This document shows, piece by piece, positions 1-6,712 of a stretch of 61,169 bases of DNA. Positions within the stretch are counted from its first letter, which is position 1. Each line of letters starts with the position of its first letter. This DNA is from a virus: positions 1-61,169 of the IMG/VR virus record IMGVR_UViG_3300020109_000001. One strand, 5' to 3'. The translations under genes were made by a program, and so were the position numbers. The notes under the pieces were generated by a model, which saw nothing but the letters and a program-made list of their open reading frames with translations, did no database searches and was not told the DNA's origin.

Positions 1-127
1 GCGACGGTTTCGGTAGCGGTTTCGACGGCGGGTTTTTTAGCGTTAGCGGTCATTTTATCTTATCCTATCTCTAAGGGTTAGCGGTTAGCGTTTATCGCTT
101 CCGTATAATCCTTATACCGCGCTTAAC
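1..127. repeat. Terminal direct repeat, left copy
   Basis: Identical base for base to 61043-61169. Bases 1-53 repeat the first codons of the leftward gene at 60748-61095, and the rest repeats its upstream region. A length of exactly 127 is a common assembler k-mer size, so this is more likely the overlap of a closed circle than a biological terminal repeat. Confidence 0.97.
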
Positions 128-139
128 TGGGGAAGTAAA
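111..139 (-). promoter_or_regulatory. Promoter of the 60748-61095 gene (across the circular junction)
   Basis: On the minus strand the -35 box TTTACT (134-139) and the -10 box TATAAG (111-116) are 17 nt apart. Reading left through base 1 and on from 61042, transcription would reach the ATG at 61095. It has the same layout as the other promoters of this genome. Confidence 0.7.
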
Positions 140-593
140 GCGGTTTTATACTTAATAAAAGTTAAGTTAGCGGTTAGCGGTTTAGCGTTATGTTATTACC
201 TATCTTGTGCGTCGGGGTGTGCGTCTGCGTGCATGCATCTGCTCTCGGGGAATCACGACACCATGACAGGATGATAACGTGTAAACGTCGCTGAACCATG
301 GTCCCTGCATCTCAGCATGCGGACATCGAAAACAGGGATCGTGACACCGGCTGAGCGCTCAGGCTGGAGTGGTCCATGGTCGCCAGTGCACGTGCCATGA
401 CATCATGATAGGATGACATATTGGCTCGGTGCATGGACCCTGGAGGAAGCACCTGCACAGGGGATTGTGTGTCTGGGATTGTGCGTGTGGGATAGTGGTT
501 GCTCGAGAGTGGTGGGTTGCTCTTGATGCAAGGATCGGTGCGAGGATCGCTTGACCCAAGCCCCAAGGACCGTCACCCATAAAACACCCAGAA

Positions 594-746
594 CATTACC
601 TCAACTAATAATCAAGGACCGTGGATCATTACCCAATTTAATAATCACAAGGCCCATGAACCAAGGTCCCTGAGAGACGACCACCGAATCATCATTACCC
701 CAACTAATAATCAGGCTACCTGGTACATTAGGCCAGCTAATAATCA
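594..746 (+). repeat. Four 21-bp iterons on a 33-bp period
   Basis: The unit CATTACC-N5-TAATAATCA occurs at 594-614, 627-647 and 693-713, and with CATTAGG as its left half at 726-746. Start-to-start distances are 33, 66 and 33 bp, so one slot is skipped and all copies lie on the same face of the helix about every three turns. Such arrays are typical of initiator or repressor binding sites. Confidence 0.8.
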
Positions 747-927
747 GAAAATACTGGAATCAGTACCCAACCTAAATACAAACGACGCTCAAATTTGATA
801 GACGTAAAAGGCGACAGCCAATAAGACTGTCCCAGTCCCCATTCATCTCCCCAAAGAACCTCCCCCGCATATCCAGAGACGATGGTGCGGGGGACGGTGG
901 TGGAAGGTTGGCACGTGTTGTTGTGGT

Positions 928-1098
928 CTATTCGTTTACCTGCAACCATGTTACAAAGCATTCAGCATAGACCTGCTCCGTCATTTCTTGAACACGAGAA
1001 AAGGCAAAGACTTCAGCTTCTCGATACGGATATCGAACACATGCATCCCTGTATGCTTGTTCTTCGTACACGTCTTCTTGTGCGACTTGGTAAGTCAT
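928..1098 (-). CDS. Hypothetical protein, 56 aa
   Basis: I do not recognise this small acidic, Tyr-rich protein. The ATG at 1098 has AGGAG seven bases upstream, and that site overlaps the stop of the preceding gene (1110), so the two are coupled. It is the last gene of the leftward cluster that starts near 4772, before the iteron region. Confidence 0.6.
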   Translation of the reverse strand: MTYQVAQEDVYEEQAYRDACVRYPYREAEVFAFSRVQEMTEQVYAECFVTWLQVNE

Positions 1099-1109
1099 GG
1101 TCTCACTCC

Positions 1110-1394
1110 TCAATCATATGTTACGCCAGGGCAGGGACAAGTACCCCAAATCATATTCTGATCGTGGTACTCCCTGTAGAGTGGTTCGATGGAATAGTGC
1201 TCTGGCTTGAACATCACTGACTCGCTCAGATGGAGCAGTTCCACCAGTTGCTGGGCTCTGTGGATGAGTTTGACCTCATCCTCTGTAATGGTGTCGTAGT
1301 ACTCCGGATGTCCGTCATCGTCGTGCGAATCCGGGATTTGGTACCCCTCCAGGATGTCGTGAATCTGGTGGAGTTCTCGTTGGATGCGGTTCAT
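1110..1394 (-). CDS. Hypothetical protein, 94 aa
   Basis: Unrecognised, soluble and acidic, with a predicted helical centre around residues 38-60 and a Cys-Pro-rich end. The ATG at 1394 follows a GAGG site. It lies 12 bases after the upstream gene and overlaps the ribosome site of the next, so it is an operon member. Confidence 0.65.
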   Translation of the reverse strand: MNRIQRELHQIHDILEGYQIPDSHDDDGHPEYYDTITEDEVKLIHRAQQLVELLHLSESVMFKPEHYSIEPLYREYHDQNMIWGTCPCPGVTYD

Positions 1395-1406
1395 GGATCA
1401 CACGCC

Positions 1407-1673
1407 TCAGTACGGAACAAAGCCATAACGACGATAGATTGGTGCATCATTACCAATCCGAGCACGGATAGCTTTACGCAAGAGACGCATGCTTTTCACA
1501 CCTGCCACCTTACAGGCATGACGACGAGCCAAACGATACTCATTTCCAGAGACTTTGGCCAAAGCATAGCACTCCGACGGAGCACCCATCGCATAAATAT
1601 CATCGACGATGGCAGCGTCCCGATTATGGGGTTTCATCAAAATCGAGATTGCTTTTCCGAGATTCTGGGTCAT
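1407..1673 (-). CDS. Hypothetical basic protein, 88 aa
   Basis: Unrecognised. The C-terminal half (residues 45-80) is rich in Arg and Lys and could bind nucleic acid. The ATG has AGGA upstream, and a clear promoter (1718-1746) lies about 45 bases before it, so it heads a short transcription unit with the two genes that follow. Confidence 0.7.
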   Translation of the reverse strand: MTQNLGKAISILMKPHNRDAAIVDDIYAMGAPSECYALAKVSGNEYRLARRHACKVAGVKSMRLLRKAIRARIGNDAPIYRRYGFVPY

Positions 1674-1717
1674 TTTATCCTACTCCTATGCTAAAGCCTT
1701 TAGCGGCTTATAGTTAA

Positions 1718-1746
1718 ACTATACCCTATCAGGATAAGGCAGTAAA
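1718..1746 (-). promoter_or_regulatory. Promoter TTTACT-17-TATAGT
   Basis: Minus strand: -35 TTTACT (1741-1746), spacer of 17 nt, -10 TATAGT (1718-1723). It precedes the gene at 1407-1673. The spacer contains an imperfect inverted repeat. Confidence 0.75.
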
Positions 1747-1758
1747 TAGCCGATAAAA

Positions 1759-1926
1759 TTATTCAGCAATTCTTTCAGCTGCTTGTCGAGTTCGCCCAAC
1801 ACTCTCATTTGCTCTCTCAATCAATCGATCTGCTTCATGATCGAGTTGTGTATAGTGTAGTTGTGCCATCATGCTGTAGAGAAGTACAAACATGAAGAGA
1901 ACGATTGCGAACTGAGAGCGTGTCAT
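1759..1926 (-). CDS. Small membrane protein, 55 aa
   Basis: One transmembrane segment at residues 6-20 is followed by a charged, probably helical tail of about 30 residues. The ATG at 1926 has AGGA nine bases upstream. The layout (short N-terminus, one span, amphipathic tail) is common among phage accessory membrane proteins; no function can be named. Confidence 0.65.
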   Translation of the reverse strand: MTRSQFAIVLFMFVLLYSMMAQLHYTQLDHEADRLIERANESVGRTRQAAERIAE

Positions 1927-1944
1927 TCGAGAGAGTCCTTATGA

Positions 1945-2067
1945 TCAGGGCGAATACAGAAGAGAGTAGGTGAAGAGACAGACTGCGACCATGCACAGGA
2001 TTACACAGATATACAAGACAACCACATCGTTAGATTTGTGACCCAAGTATATCGCAAAATCAGACAT
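1945..2067 (-). CDS. Small membrane protein, 40 aa
   Basis: A polar start of 14 residues is followed by one hydrophobic span (residues 15-36). The ribosome site is weak. A competing frame at 2001-2090 encodes a 29-residue hydrophobic peptide with a much better site (GAGG, 7 nt, ATG) one base after the upstream stop. One of the two is probably real, and they could also be translated in sequence. Confidence 0.45.
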   Translation of the reverse strand: MSDFAIYLGHKSNDVVVLYICVILCMVAVCLFTYSLLYSP

Positions 2068-2091
2068 GCGAAAGCGAGAAAAGTGTCCATG

Positions 2092-2418
2092 TTACAGCCT
2101 CGTATACAGAGTGAATTTGATCTCTTCCAGCAATCCCAGAAGGAGGCGGGGAGGGAAGTTGGTCTTGTTGATGGAGTGCAGGATTTCCTCTCGGAGCATC
2201 TCAACAGGATTGATCTTGGTCTCTCCAAGTTTCCTGAAGTATTCCTGCTTGTGCTGAACTTCGGATAAGACTTTCCTCCCCGCTCCCTTCTGATCAAGTA
2301 TCTGCTCAGGCTCGAGATCCATGAACTGGACCATGCTGTCCACACCCATACGGGTGAGGACATTGCCTGTACGAACTGATGGTTCGATGGACTTTATGAA
2401 TTCTGACCAGCCGTGCAT
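2092..2418 (-). CDS. Protein resembling the RNA polymerase alpha C-terminal domain, 108 aa
   Basis: Residues of about 12-60 follow the pattern of the alpha subunit C-terminal domain: SVRTGNVL, then an acidic helix with ILDQKGAGRKVLSEV, matching the family pattern of LSVR..N.L and the (H)hH turn G.KSL.E. That domain binds promoter UP elements and activators. The start at 2418 is chosen over an upstream ATG at 2448 because GGAG lies eight bases before it; it overlaps the preceding gene by 25 bases. Inferred role: altering host polymerase promoter choice. Alternatively it is a generic helix-hairpin-helix DNA-binding protein. Confidence 0.7.
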   Translation of the reverse strand: MHGWSEFIKSIEPSVRTGNVLTRMGVDSMVQFMDLEPEQILDQKGAGRKVLSEVQHKQEYFRKLGETKINPVEMLREEILHSINKTNFPPRLLLGLLEEIKFTLYTRL

Positions 2419-2747
2419 TGTTCTTTCTCCAGTTGTTCGATCATCCATTCGAGCAGTTCCCAGCGGAGTGCAGCATATGGACTGTTTTCACGGTCCCAGG
2501 AATACTGTCTATTCTGATCCTCATCGTCATTGGATTCAATACTTTGCCAGAAGCTACCAGGGATTGGATAACAGTTGGCTCCTGAATGTTTTGACCATCC
2601 TTTAGCGAACTCTTGGAACTCTTCTCTTAAATTACTGTAATCCATTTGATGGACACTGTCGATTACGTCACAAATCCCGAAACGAGACCAGTTCTTCTGA
2701 TCTTGCATCTTTGTGTGTACAGCTTTCAGTGCTTCCAATAGTGTCAT
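2394..2747 (-). CDS. Hypothetical protein, paralogue of the next gene upstream, 117 aa
   Basis: It shares with the 2744-3112 product an N-terminal pattern of MTLL..LK..H..MQD.KNW and a central SPYAALRWELLEWMI. Similar proteins of about 120 residues are frequent in phage early regions but have no known activity. It overlaps its paralogue by ATGA (2744-2747), which points to tandem duplication and translational coupling. Confidence 0.75.
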   Translation of the reverse strand: MTLLEALKAVHTKMQDQKNWSRFGICDVIDSVHQMDYSNLREEFQEFAKGWSKHSGANCYPIPGSFWQSIESNDDEDQNRQYSWDRENSPYAALRWELLEWMIEQLEKEQCTAGQNS

Positions 2748-3112
2748 TGTTGCTTCTCCAATTCAGCAATCATCCACTCAAGCAGTTCCCAGCGGAGTGC
2801 AGCATATGGACTGTTGACTCGATCCCACATTCGTGCCTTTTGATCTTCAGCAAGATTGAAATTGAGAGCCCAGATATCATATGCCTCACAACCACCAGGA
2901 AGAGGGAAAGATGAGTGACCACTGAACTTTGGCCATGTGCAAAACAATTGATACATTCTTTCGCTGTAGCCAGGATCGTCCCACCATAAATCCACGAGTT
3001 CTTCTGTGTTCAGTTGTTCACGAATAGTGACGCAAATTCCACTTTTCGTCCAGTTTTTCTTGTCTTGCATTCTTTCGTGCAGTTGCTTCAGGAGATCCAA
3101 CAATGTCATCAC
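2744..3112 (-). CDS. Hypothetical protein, tandem paralogue, 122 aa
   Basis: Upstream partner of the 2394-2747 gene, with the same KNW..GIC start, a Trp- and Gly-rich middle and the same SPYAALRWELLEW block near residue 100. The ATG overlaps the previous stop by four bases. Function unknown. The divergence between the two copies suggests an old duplication. Confidence 0.75.
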   Translation of the reverse strand: MMTLLDLLKQLHERMQDKKNWTKSGICVTIREQLNTEELVDLWWDDPGYSERMYQLFCTWPKFSGHSSFPLPGGCEAYDIWALNFNLAEDQKARMWDRVNSPYAALRWELLEWMIAELEKQQ

Positions 3113-3336
3113 AACCCCTCCACCAGATGCAGCTCACCGGCCGCATTGCGTACATATTTCTGCCCCAGACCAAGGCCCAAGGACCCAATCGCCCAGATAT
3201 CGTAAGAAGTCTGTGTCATCATGGCACAAGGACCAGCCTTCGTCTTCGCATCATACACGATTTTACCCTCTCTATGGGTAAACATGACTCCAAAATCGTC
3301 ATGCGTCTCCTTCTCTGCACTCAGATAACGAGTCAT
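3109..3336 (-). CDS. Hypothetical protein, 75 aa
   Basis: Unrecognised small soluble protein with a Gly-Leu-rich stretch at residues 52-58. The start at 3336 has a strong GAGGA-rich site, and ATGA overlaps join it to genes on both sides. Confidence 0.65.
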   Translation of the reverse strand: MTRYLSAEKETHDDFGVMFTHREGKIVYDAKTKAGPCAMMTQTSYDIWAIGSLGLGLGQKYVRNAAGELHLVEGL

Positions 3337-3422
3337 TCCTCGTCCTCCTCGTAATTCCAGAATGCAATGATCACCATTGGAATCCAGATAGGCATCAGCA
3401 CCCAGTACAGGATCTCTTCCAT
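3333..3422 (-). CDS. Membrane microprotein, 29 aa
   Basis: MEEILYW followed by a hydrophobic span with two prolines and an acidic end. Its stop overlaps the next start as ATGA, and it begins 14 bases after the upstream stop, so translation by coupling is likely although there is no good ribosome site of its own. Confidence 0.5.
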   Translation of the reverse strand: MEEILYWVLMPIWIPMVIIAFWNYEEDEE

Positions 3423-3435
3423 CACGTCTTTCACA

Positions 3436-3669
3436 TCACACCTCAAAGCTGATTGTTTGGTAGTCGGTCCCGAACTCGAGACCATCTTCATCCCAGGACT
3501 CAAGAATCTCTTTCGGTGTCCTGTCAGTCTTGTACTCTAATCCGACACCCACAGTCCGGTACATCCATCGGGCTGATTCCAGTTCAGTCATCGTTAAGAC
3601 ACCACCCTCAATCCGATCCACCATTTCCTGGGTCAGATGACTAGAAGAGAAAAGGAGATAGACTTTCAT
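3436..3669 (-). CDS. Hypothetical protein, 77 aa
   Basis: Begins MKVYLLFSS. The ATG overlaps the stop of the previous gene (TGATG) and has GAGG upstream, so a longer reading from 3726 is rejected. Unrecognised; the acidic C-terminal half is probably a small alpha/beta fold. Confidence 0.65.
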   Translation of the reverse strand: MKVYLLFSSSHLTQEMVDRIEGGVLTMTELESARWMYRTVGVGLEYKTDRTPKEILESWDEDGLEFGTDYQTISFEV

Positions 3670-3851
3670 CACTCTGCCCTCACAACCCGAAGAATGGATC
3701 CGGTGTATCCGATGATACCATTCCATTCAAGATACACAGCCAGACGATTTTCTACACCATTATCTTCGATTCTGGTGCGTGCTTCCTCCTCAGTGATCTC
3801 ATAGTATCCCATGTACGCTGAGACAAGTGGTTCAAAGTCAGTGGCTTTCAT
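3669..3851 (-). CDS. Hypothetical protein, 60 aa
   Basis: Unrecognised acidic protein, first of a coupled series running left. AAGG lies eight bases before the ATG. A probable promoter (3893-3921) lies about 45 bases upstream. Confidence 0.65.
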   Translation of the reverse strand: MKATDFEPLVSAYMGYYEITEEEARTRIEDNGVENRLAVYLEWNGIIGYTGSILRVVRAE

Positions 3852-3892
3852 AACTGTTACCTTTATCCTAAGTTAGCGGGCCGCGCCCTACT

Positions 3893-3921
3893 TATATAGG
3901 TTAGCGCGGCCTTAGCGTGAA
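3893..3921 (-). promoter_or_regulatory. Probable promoter TTCACG-17-TATATA
   Basis: The weakest member of the promoter family: -35 TTCACG, 17 nt, -10 TATATA on the minus strand, upstream of the gene at 3669-3851. A TTTACT box also occurs just upstream, but at an unsuitable distance. Confidence 0.5.
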
Positions 3922-3951
3922 GTAAAACTCTTTAACGCTGTCAGCTGCTGA

Positions 3952-4110
3952 TTATTTAATCTTCCCCATGATTCGACCCATAATCTTCCCAAGCAATCGA
4001 CGCTTGAGTCTCCGTTCAATCGCACCAGGGCGGGGAGATCGGATGGCCTGAATATCACCCAGCACCTTGGCCAGTGCGTACAGGAATCCGCGAAACTTGT
4101 TAATCGACAT
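3952..4110 (-). CDS. Small basic phage protein, 52 aa
   Basis: MSINKFRGFLYALAKVLGDI followed by a strongly basic tail with repeated GKIMGRIMGKIK. This matches a common family of phage proteins of about 50 residues (amphipathic start, LGD, then RR-rich tail) of unknown function. The ATG has GAGG nine bases upstream. Confidence 0.75.
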   Translation of the reverse strand: MSINKFRGFLYALAKVLGDIQAIRSPRPGAIERRLKRRLLGKIMGRIMGKIK

Positions 4111-4186
4111 CCTTATTTACCTCGTTATGTTCCCAAATTGCATCATAGCAGATGAAGTGGAACAACCAGTCGAGAACACGTTTCAT
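4100..4186 (-). CDS. Possible microprotein, 28 aa
   Basis: Trp- and aromatic-rich peptide MKRVLDWLFHFICYDAIWEH. Its ATG overlaps the upstream stop as ATGA, and its end overlaps the start of the basic protein by 11 bases. The coupling argues for translation; nothing else does. Confidence 0.4.
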   Translation of the reverse strand: MKRVLDWLFHFICYDAIWEHNEVNKDVD

Positions 4187-4449
4187 CGCTCTTGCACCTT
4201 TCCAGTCAGACCATCGATGACCCAGCAATTGTTACCATTGGCTGTTGTGTCACCAGCAGGATAGATTTCGAACTCACCCAACTTCGGACTGAAAAGAACG
4301 GCATAACTCTCCCGCCCACGCTTCGGGAATGCGATCAAGGTCCCTTGATCAGCATCCGCCCAACAAGCTAGATCATCTTTGGACATTGGACCAAATCCTC
4401 CGGTCATCAGTTCTTGGATCAGGTCGTCTTTTGTTAACAGAAGTTTCAT
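4183..4449 (-). CDS. Hypothetical protein, 88 aa
   Basis: Begins MKLLLTKDDLIQEL. AGGAG lies eight bases before the ATG, which rules out the GTG three codons upstream. The C-terminal half looks like a small beta-rich domain (SYAVLFSPKLGEFEIYPAG). Function unknown. Confidence 0.7.
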   Translation of the reverse strand: MKLLLTKDDLIQELMTGGFGPMSKDDLACWADADQGTLIAFPKRGRESYAVLFSPKLGEFEIYPAGDTTANGNNCWVIDGLTGKVQER

Positions 4450-4454
4450 TTGAT

Positions 4455-4772
4455 TCACTCCTCATCACCATTTTCATAGTTAGCCCATTCACAACCCGCA
4501 ACGTCAACGCGAAGGCGGACAACATCACGGTCAAATACCACCAGTTCGAAGAACCGAATCACCGCAGCGAGGTCATCGAAGAACACTTGGGAACAGCGAT
4601 CGTAATAGAGGATATACCCACCACACCAGATTACCTCAGCATCCTCAGGGAGACCAAGTTCAGCCGGAACACCCAAGCCATAGGCGAACGCAGTTGAAGC
4701 AGTCACATTTTCACCAAGGATAACAAAGTTCCCTACATTCAGAGAGTTCAGCTTGTCACGAAGTTCAATCAT
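4455..4772 (-). CDS. Hypothetical protein, 105 aa
   Basis: Unrecognised alpha/beta protein, first gene of the leftward early cluster. AGGA lies before the ATG at 4772, and the promoter at 4830-4858 lies about 60 bases upstream. Confidence 0.7.
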   Translation of the reverse strand: MIELRDKLNSLNVGNFVILGENVTASTAFAYGLGVPAELGLPEDAEVIWCGGYILYYDRCSQVFFDDLAAVIRFFELVVFDRDVVRLRVDVAGCEWANYENGDEE

Positions 4773-4829
4773 ATCACTATCCTATCATAAAGAGCTTTAC
4801 TAGCAACGCGCTAGGTTAGCCGCTTTATA

Positions 4830-4858
4830 CTTATATACGCCCGCGCGGGCGCAGTAAA
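4830..4858 (-). promoter_or_regulatory. Promoter TTTACT-17-TATAAG, leftward
   Basis: -35 TTTACT (4853-4858), 17-nt spacer containing the perfect palindrome GCCCGCGCGGGC, -10 TATAAG (4830-4835). It faces away from the rightward promoter at 4963-4991, so 4773-5055 is a divergent control region. A palindrome inside the spacer is a natural operator. Confidence 0.8.
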
Positions 4859-4962
4859 CCTCTTTAGTGCTCGGCGTATTGTGCGAGCGACAATCGTCGC
4901 AAAGAGACGAGCCAAATCACTGTAAAAAGAGCGTTGACAGGGTTATTTCAGCAATAAAGAAC

Positions 4963-4991
4963 TTTACTGCAGTTTATACGTACCTTATACC
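4963..4991 (+). promoter_or_regulatory. Promoter TTTACT-17-TATACC, rightward
   Basis: -35 TTTACT (4963-4968), 17 nt, -10 TATACC (4986-4991). It drives the rightward operon 5056-7578. A TTGACA at 4934-4939 lacks a fitting -10 box. Confidence 0.75.
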
Positions 4992-5055
4992 TTTACGGGT
5001 AGCGGTTAAACGGCGCTACCAGGTAACTCGGAATAAGGTAACATCGAGGAATAAG

Positions 5056-5115
5056 ATGCCTGCTTTCTACGTGTGTGTACTGATACTTGCAGCGCTGCTG
5101 TATATCGGTTCGTAA
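5056..5115 (+). CDS. Leader microprotein, 19 aa, hydrophobic
   Basis: A single hydrophobic segment, with a strong site (GAGG, 6 nt, ATG) and the first position in the rightward operon. It could be a functional membrane peptide or a leader whose translation affects the next gene, 24 bases downstream. Confidence 0.5.
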   Translation: MPAFYVCVLILAALLYIGS

Positions 5116-5139
5116 TCTTAGCATAGGACAGAGACCAAA

Positions 5140-5670
5140 ATGCAAAACAAATATGCTACCCATTTCGCCAGCCTCAGCAATGACGAGGCCGAGTACTTCG
5201 CAGATGCGATCGTCGGCGCTCTGAACCTGGAGCCCAAGCCCGAGCAGCAGTACAACGTGGCAAGTGCCCGGAGTGGTGGTGATCTGTATCTGGCGCTGGT
5301 CGCAGAAAATATCGACCACAAGACGGCGTGCATGTCGCTCGCCACGGACCCCAGCCCTATGGCCATCACCATCCTGGAGAAGGTCGTCGGCAACAAGATC
5401 ATCAAGGAAGTCCCGAAGACTGCTCCGGTCGGGAAAGTTCAGCGAGCCAAGGTCGAAGGAGCACCGAAGCCGAAACTGCTCAAGAATGACCCGCGCACCA
5501 TCCACAATATCAAGGAAGGTGCCAAGCGCCCCGGATCGGCGTCCTATGAACGGTACATGCTCTACAAGGAAGGTATGACGGTCACCGAGTTCATCGCTGC
5601 AGGTGGCACCGCTGGCGACATCAAGCACGACGTCAGCAAAGGCTTCATCACTCTGAAGGATCCTGAATAA
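5140..5670 (+). CDS. Protein with the in-genome repeated C-terminal domain, 176 aa
   Basis: Residues of about 125-176 share with two other genes (22099-22461 and 60748-61095) the pattern KRPGS.S.ER..LY..GMTV.EFIAAG...GD...DV...FI. The domain looks like helix, turn, helix, helix, strand and may be a small winged-helix DNA-binding unit (inference). The N-terminal 115 residues are unique to this copy, with a Lys/Pro-rich linker at 90-120. AGGA precedes the ATG. Confidence 0.75.
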   Translation: MQNKYATHFASLSNDEAEYFADAIVGALNLEPKPEQQYNVASARSGGDLYLALVAENIDHKTACMSLATDPSPMAITILEKVVGNKIIKEVPKTAPVGKVQRAKVEGAPKPKLLKNDPRTIHNIKEGAKRPGSASYERYMLYKEGMTVTEFIAAGGTAGDIKHDVSKGFITLKDPE

Positions 5671-5789
5671 TGCCAGGGGTTTTTGTAGCATTCGCTCTGC
5701 TCATCATCACGCTTATCAATGGTTGGCATTTTGATGAAATCGAGAAACGAATCGAAAATCTCGAGGAGCAAGTTTATGGGAATCCCTGA
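5670..5789 (+). CDS. Small membrane protein with coiled-coil tail, 39 aa
   Basis: Hydrophobic residues 3-17, then a charged heptad-like tail (FDEIEKRIENLEEQV). The ATG overlaps the previous stop (TAATG), with AAGGA upstream. Confidence 0.6.
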   Translation: MPGVFVAFALLIITLINGWHFDEIEKRIENLEEQVYGNP

Positions 5790-5874
5790 CGGACTTCCTG
5801 TCAACGCTGGGCCGAGCATCTGGATGATGCTCGTGCTCGTCCAGGCAATGAAAGAGAAGGATGCGAAGAAATGA
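5776..5874 (+). CDS. Microprotein, 32 aa
   Basis: Short peptide with a weakly hydrophobic middle (SIWMMLVLVQAM) and a basic end. GAGGAG lies eight bases before the ATG. It overlaps its neighbours at both ends, as expected for a coupled operon. Confidence 0.5.
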   Translation: MGIPDGLPVNAGPSIWMMLVLVQAMKEKDAKK

Positions 5875-6044
5875 AAGAAGTTCTCTTCAAGACCTTTGTC
5901 ATAGTGCTCGCGCTGAATGCAATCGCAGTGGTTGCAATGACTGTCGTGTTCACGATTGCGAGTGTCTTCGGTGAAGGAACAGGCCCAGGATGTCCTGGTG
6001 ATCCGGAGTGGCTGGGCTTTTGCTCGGAGGTACCAGTGAAATGA
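5871..6044 (+). CDS. Small membrane protein, 57 aa
   Basis: A long hydrophobic span (residues 5-33) is followed by a Gly/Pro tail with two cysteines (C41 and C51) that could form a disulfide if the tail faces the periplasm. AAGGA lies nine bases before the ATG, and both ends overlap neighbours by ATGA. Confidence 0.65.
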   Translation: MKEVLFKTFVIVLALNAIAVVAMTVVFTIASVFGEGTGPGCPGDPEWLGFCSEVPVK

Positions 6045-6313
6045 ACACCAAAGATCTCATCGAGACGATTCTTGATCAAGCAGTTCCCGGAGACATCACA
6101 CTCGGAGAACTCAAGAAATACGCACAGAGGTTGGACATGTGGAAACAAATCCCCAATGTCAAACCAGAGAATGTCGTCGTAAGATTTCTGCAAGGCGATA
6201 AGGAACTTCCAGATACGATGACCATTGGAGAGTTCCGACCACTACCAGACGGACAAATGAACATCACCATCTATCCTGGTGGTCTTGGCGTCGAAGAAAC
6301 GGAGGGTGTGTGA
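6041..6313 (+). CDS. Hypothetical protein, 90 aa
   Basis: Begins MNTKDLIETILDQ; mixed helix followed by a beta-rich end. GGAGG lies ten bases before this ATG, and the overlap with the previous stop fixes the start. Unrecognised. Confidence 0.7.
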   Translation: MNTKDLIETILDQAVPGDITLGELKKYAQRLDMWKQIPNVKPENVVVRFLQGDKELPDTMTIGEFRPLPDGQMNITIYPGGLGVEETEGV

Positions 6314-6712
6314 ATGAGCGAGTTCAAATGCTTCCGTGTTCCTGATCGTGACGTTGATCCATCAGAAGACATGATCAACTGGCTCAACGAGCACGAGCGT
6401 TGGGAAGGTGACAGCGAAGGTATTGTTCTGTACGATGATGAGTATGGTGACAGTAACAACGTCTGTTTCCCTGGTGATTGGATCACGTCGATCGAGACAG
6501 CGGAGGGGAGGAAGCTTGTCCGTCTCCCCCGCAAGGGTCGCAAGATGCGTATGTGTCAGATGGATGATGACTCGGAGAAGGAACTCTGGGTCTGGGAACT
6601 GCCGAATGGTCAAGCTGTCTATCTGTACGATGGCCGTGAACCGCGACTCACGACTCTGAGTGTCGATAAGGACAGTAATCGTGGAATCTGGTTTCCAGGA
6701 GGTGAGAAATGA
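6314..6712 (+). CDS. Hypothetical acidic protein, 132 aa
   Basis: Unrecognised. Rich in Asp, Glu and Trp, with a likely beta-rich fold. GGAGG lies before the ATG. A protein this acidic in an early operon could mimic DNA or bind a basic host protein, but nothing in the sequence proves that. Confidence 0.7.
   Translation: MSEFKCFRVPDRDVDPSEDMINWLNEHERWEGDSEGIVLYDDEYGDSNNVCFPGDWITSIETAEGRKLVRLPRKGRKMRMCQMDDDSEKELWVWELPNGQAVYLYDGREPRLTTLSVDKDSNRGIWFPGGEK

Larger units (their letters stand above)
54..927. other. Gene-free control region with iterons (874 bp)
   Basis: No open frame here has a ribosome site or protein-like composition. It contains a promoter (111-139), a perfect 12-bp palindrome CTGAGCGCTCAG (351-362), two copies of the word CATGAYAGGATGAYA (262-276 and 404-418) and four regularly spaced iterons (594-746). 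The region lies at the end of a leftward gene cluster. Taken together, a replication origin or partition-like control site is the simplest reading; this is inference. Confidence 0.6.

Noticed and set aside
312-961. Several leftward frames of 60-85 residues in the iteron region
   Set aside because: Low-complexity composition rich in Pro, Ser and His, no ribosome site, and overlap with the iterons; the frame at 737-961 also overlaps a real gene.
4934-4962. TTGACA near 4934 as a second rightward promoter
   Set aside because: No suitable -10 box at 16-18 nt; the TTTACT site 29 bases on fits better.
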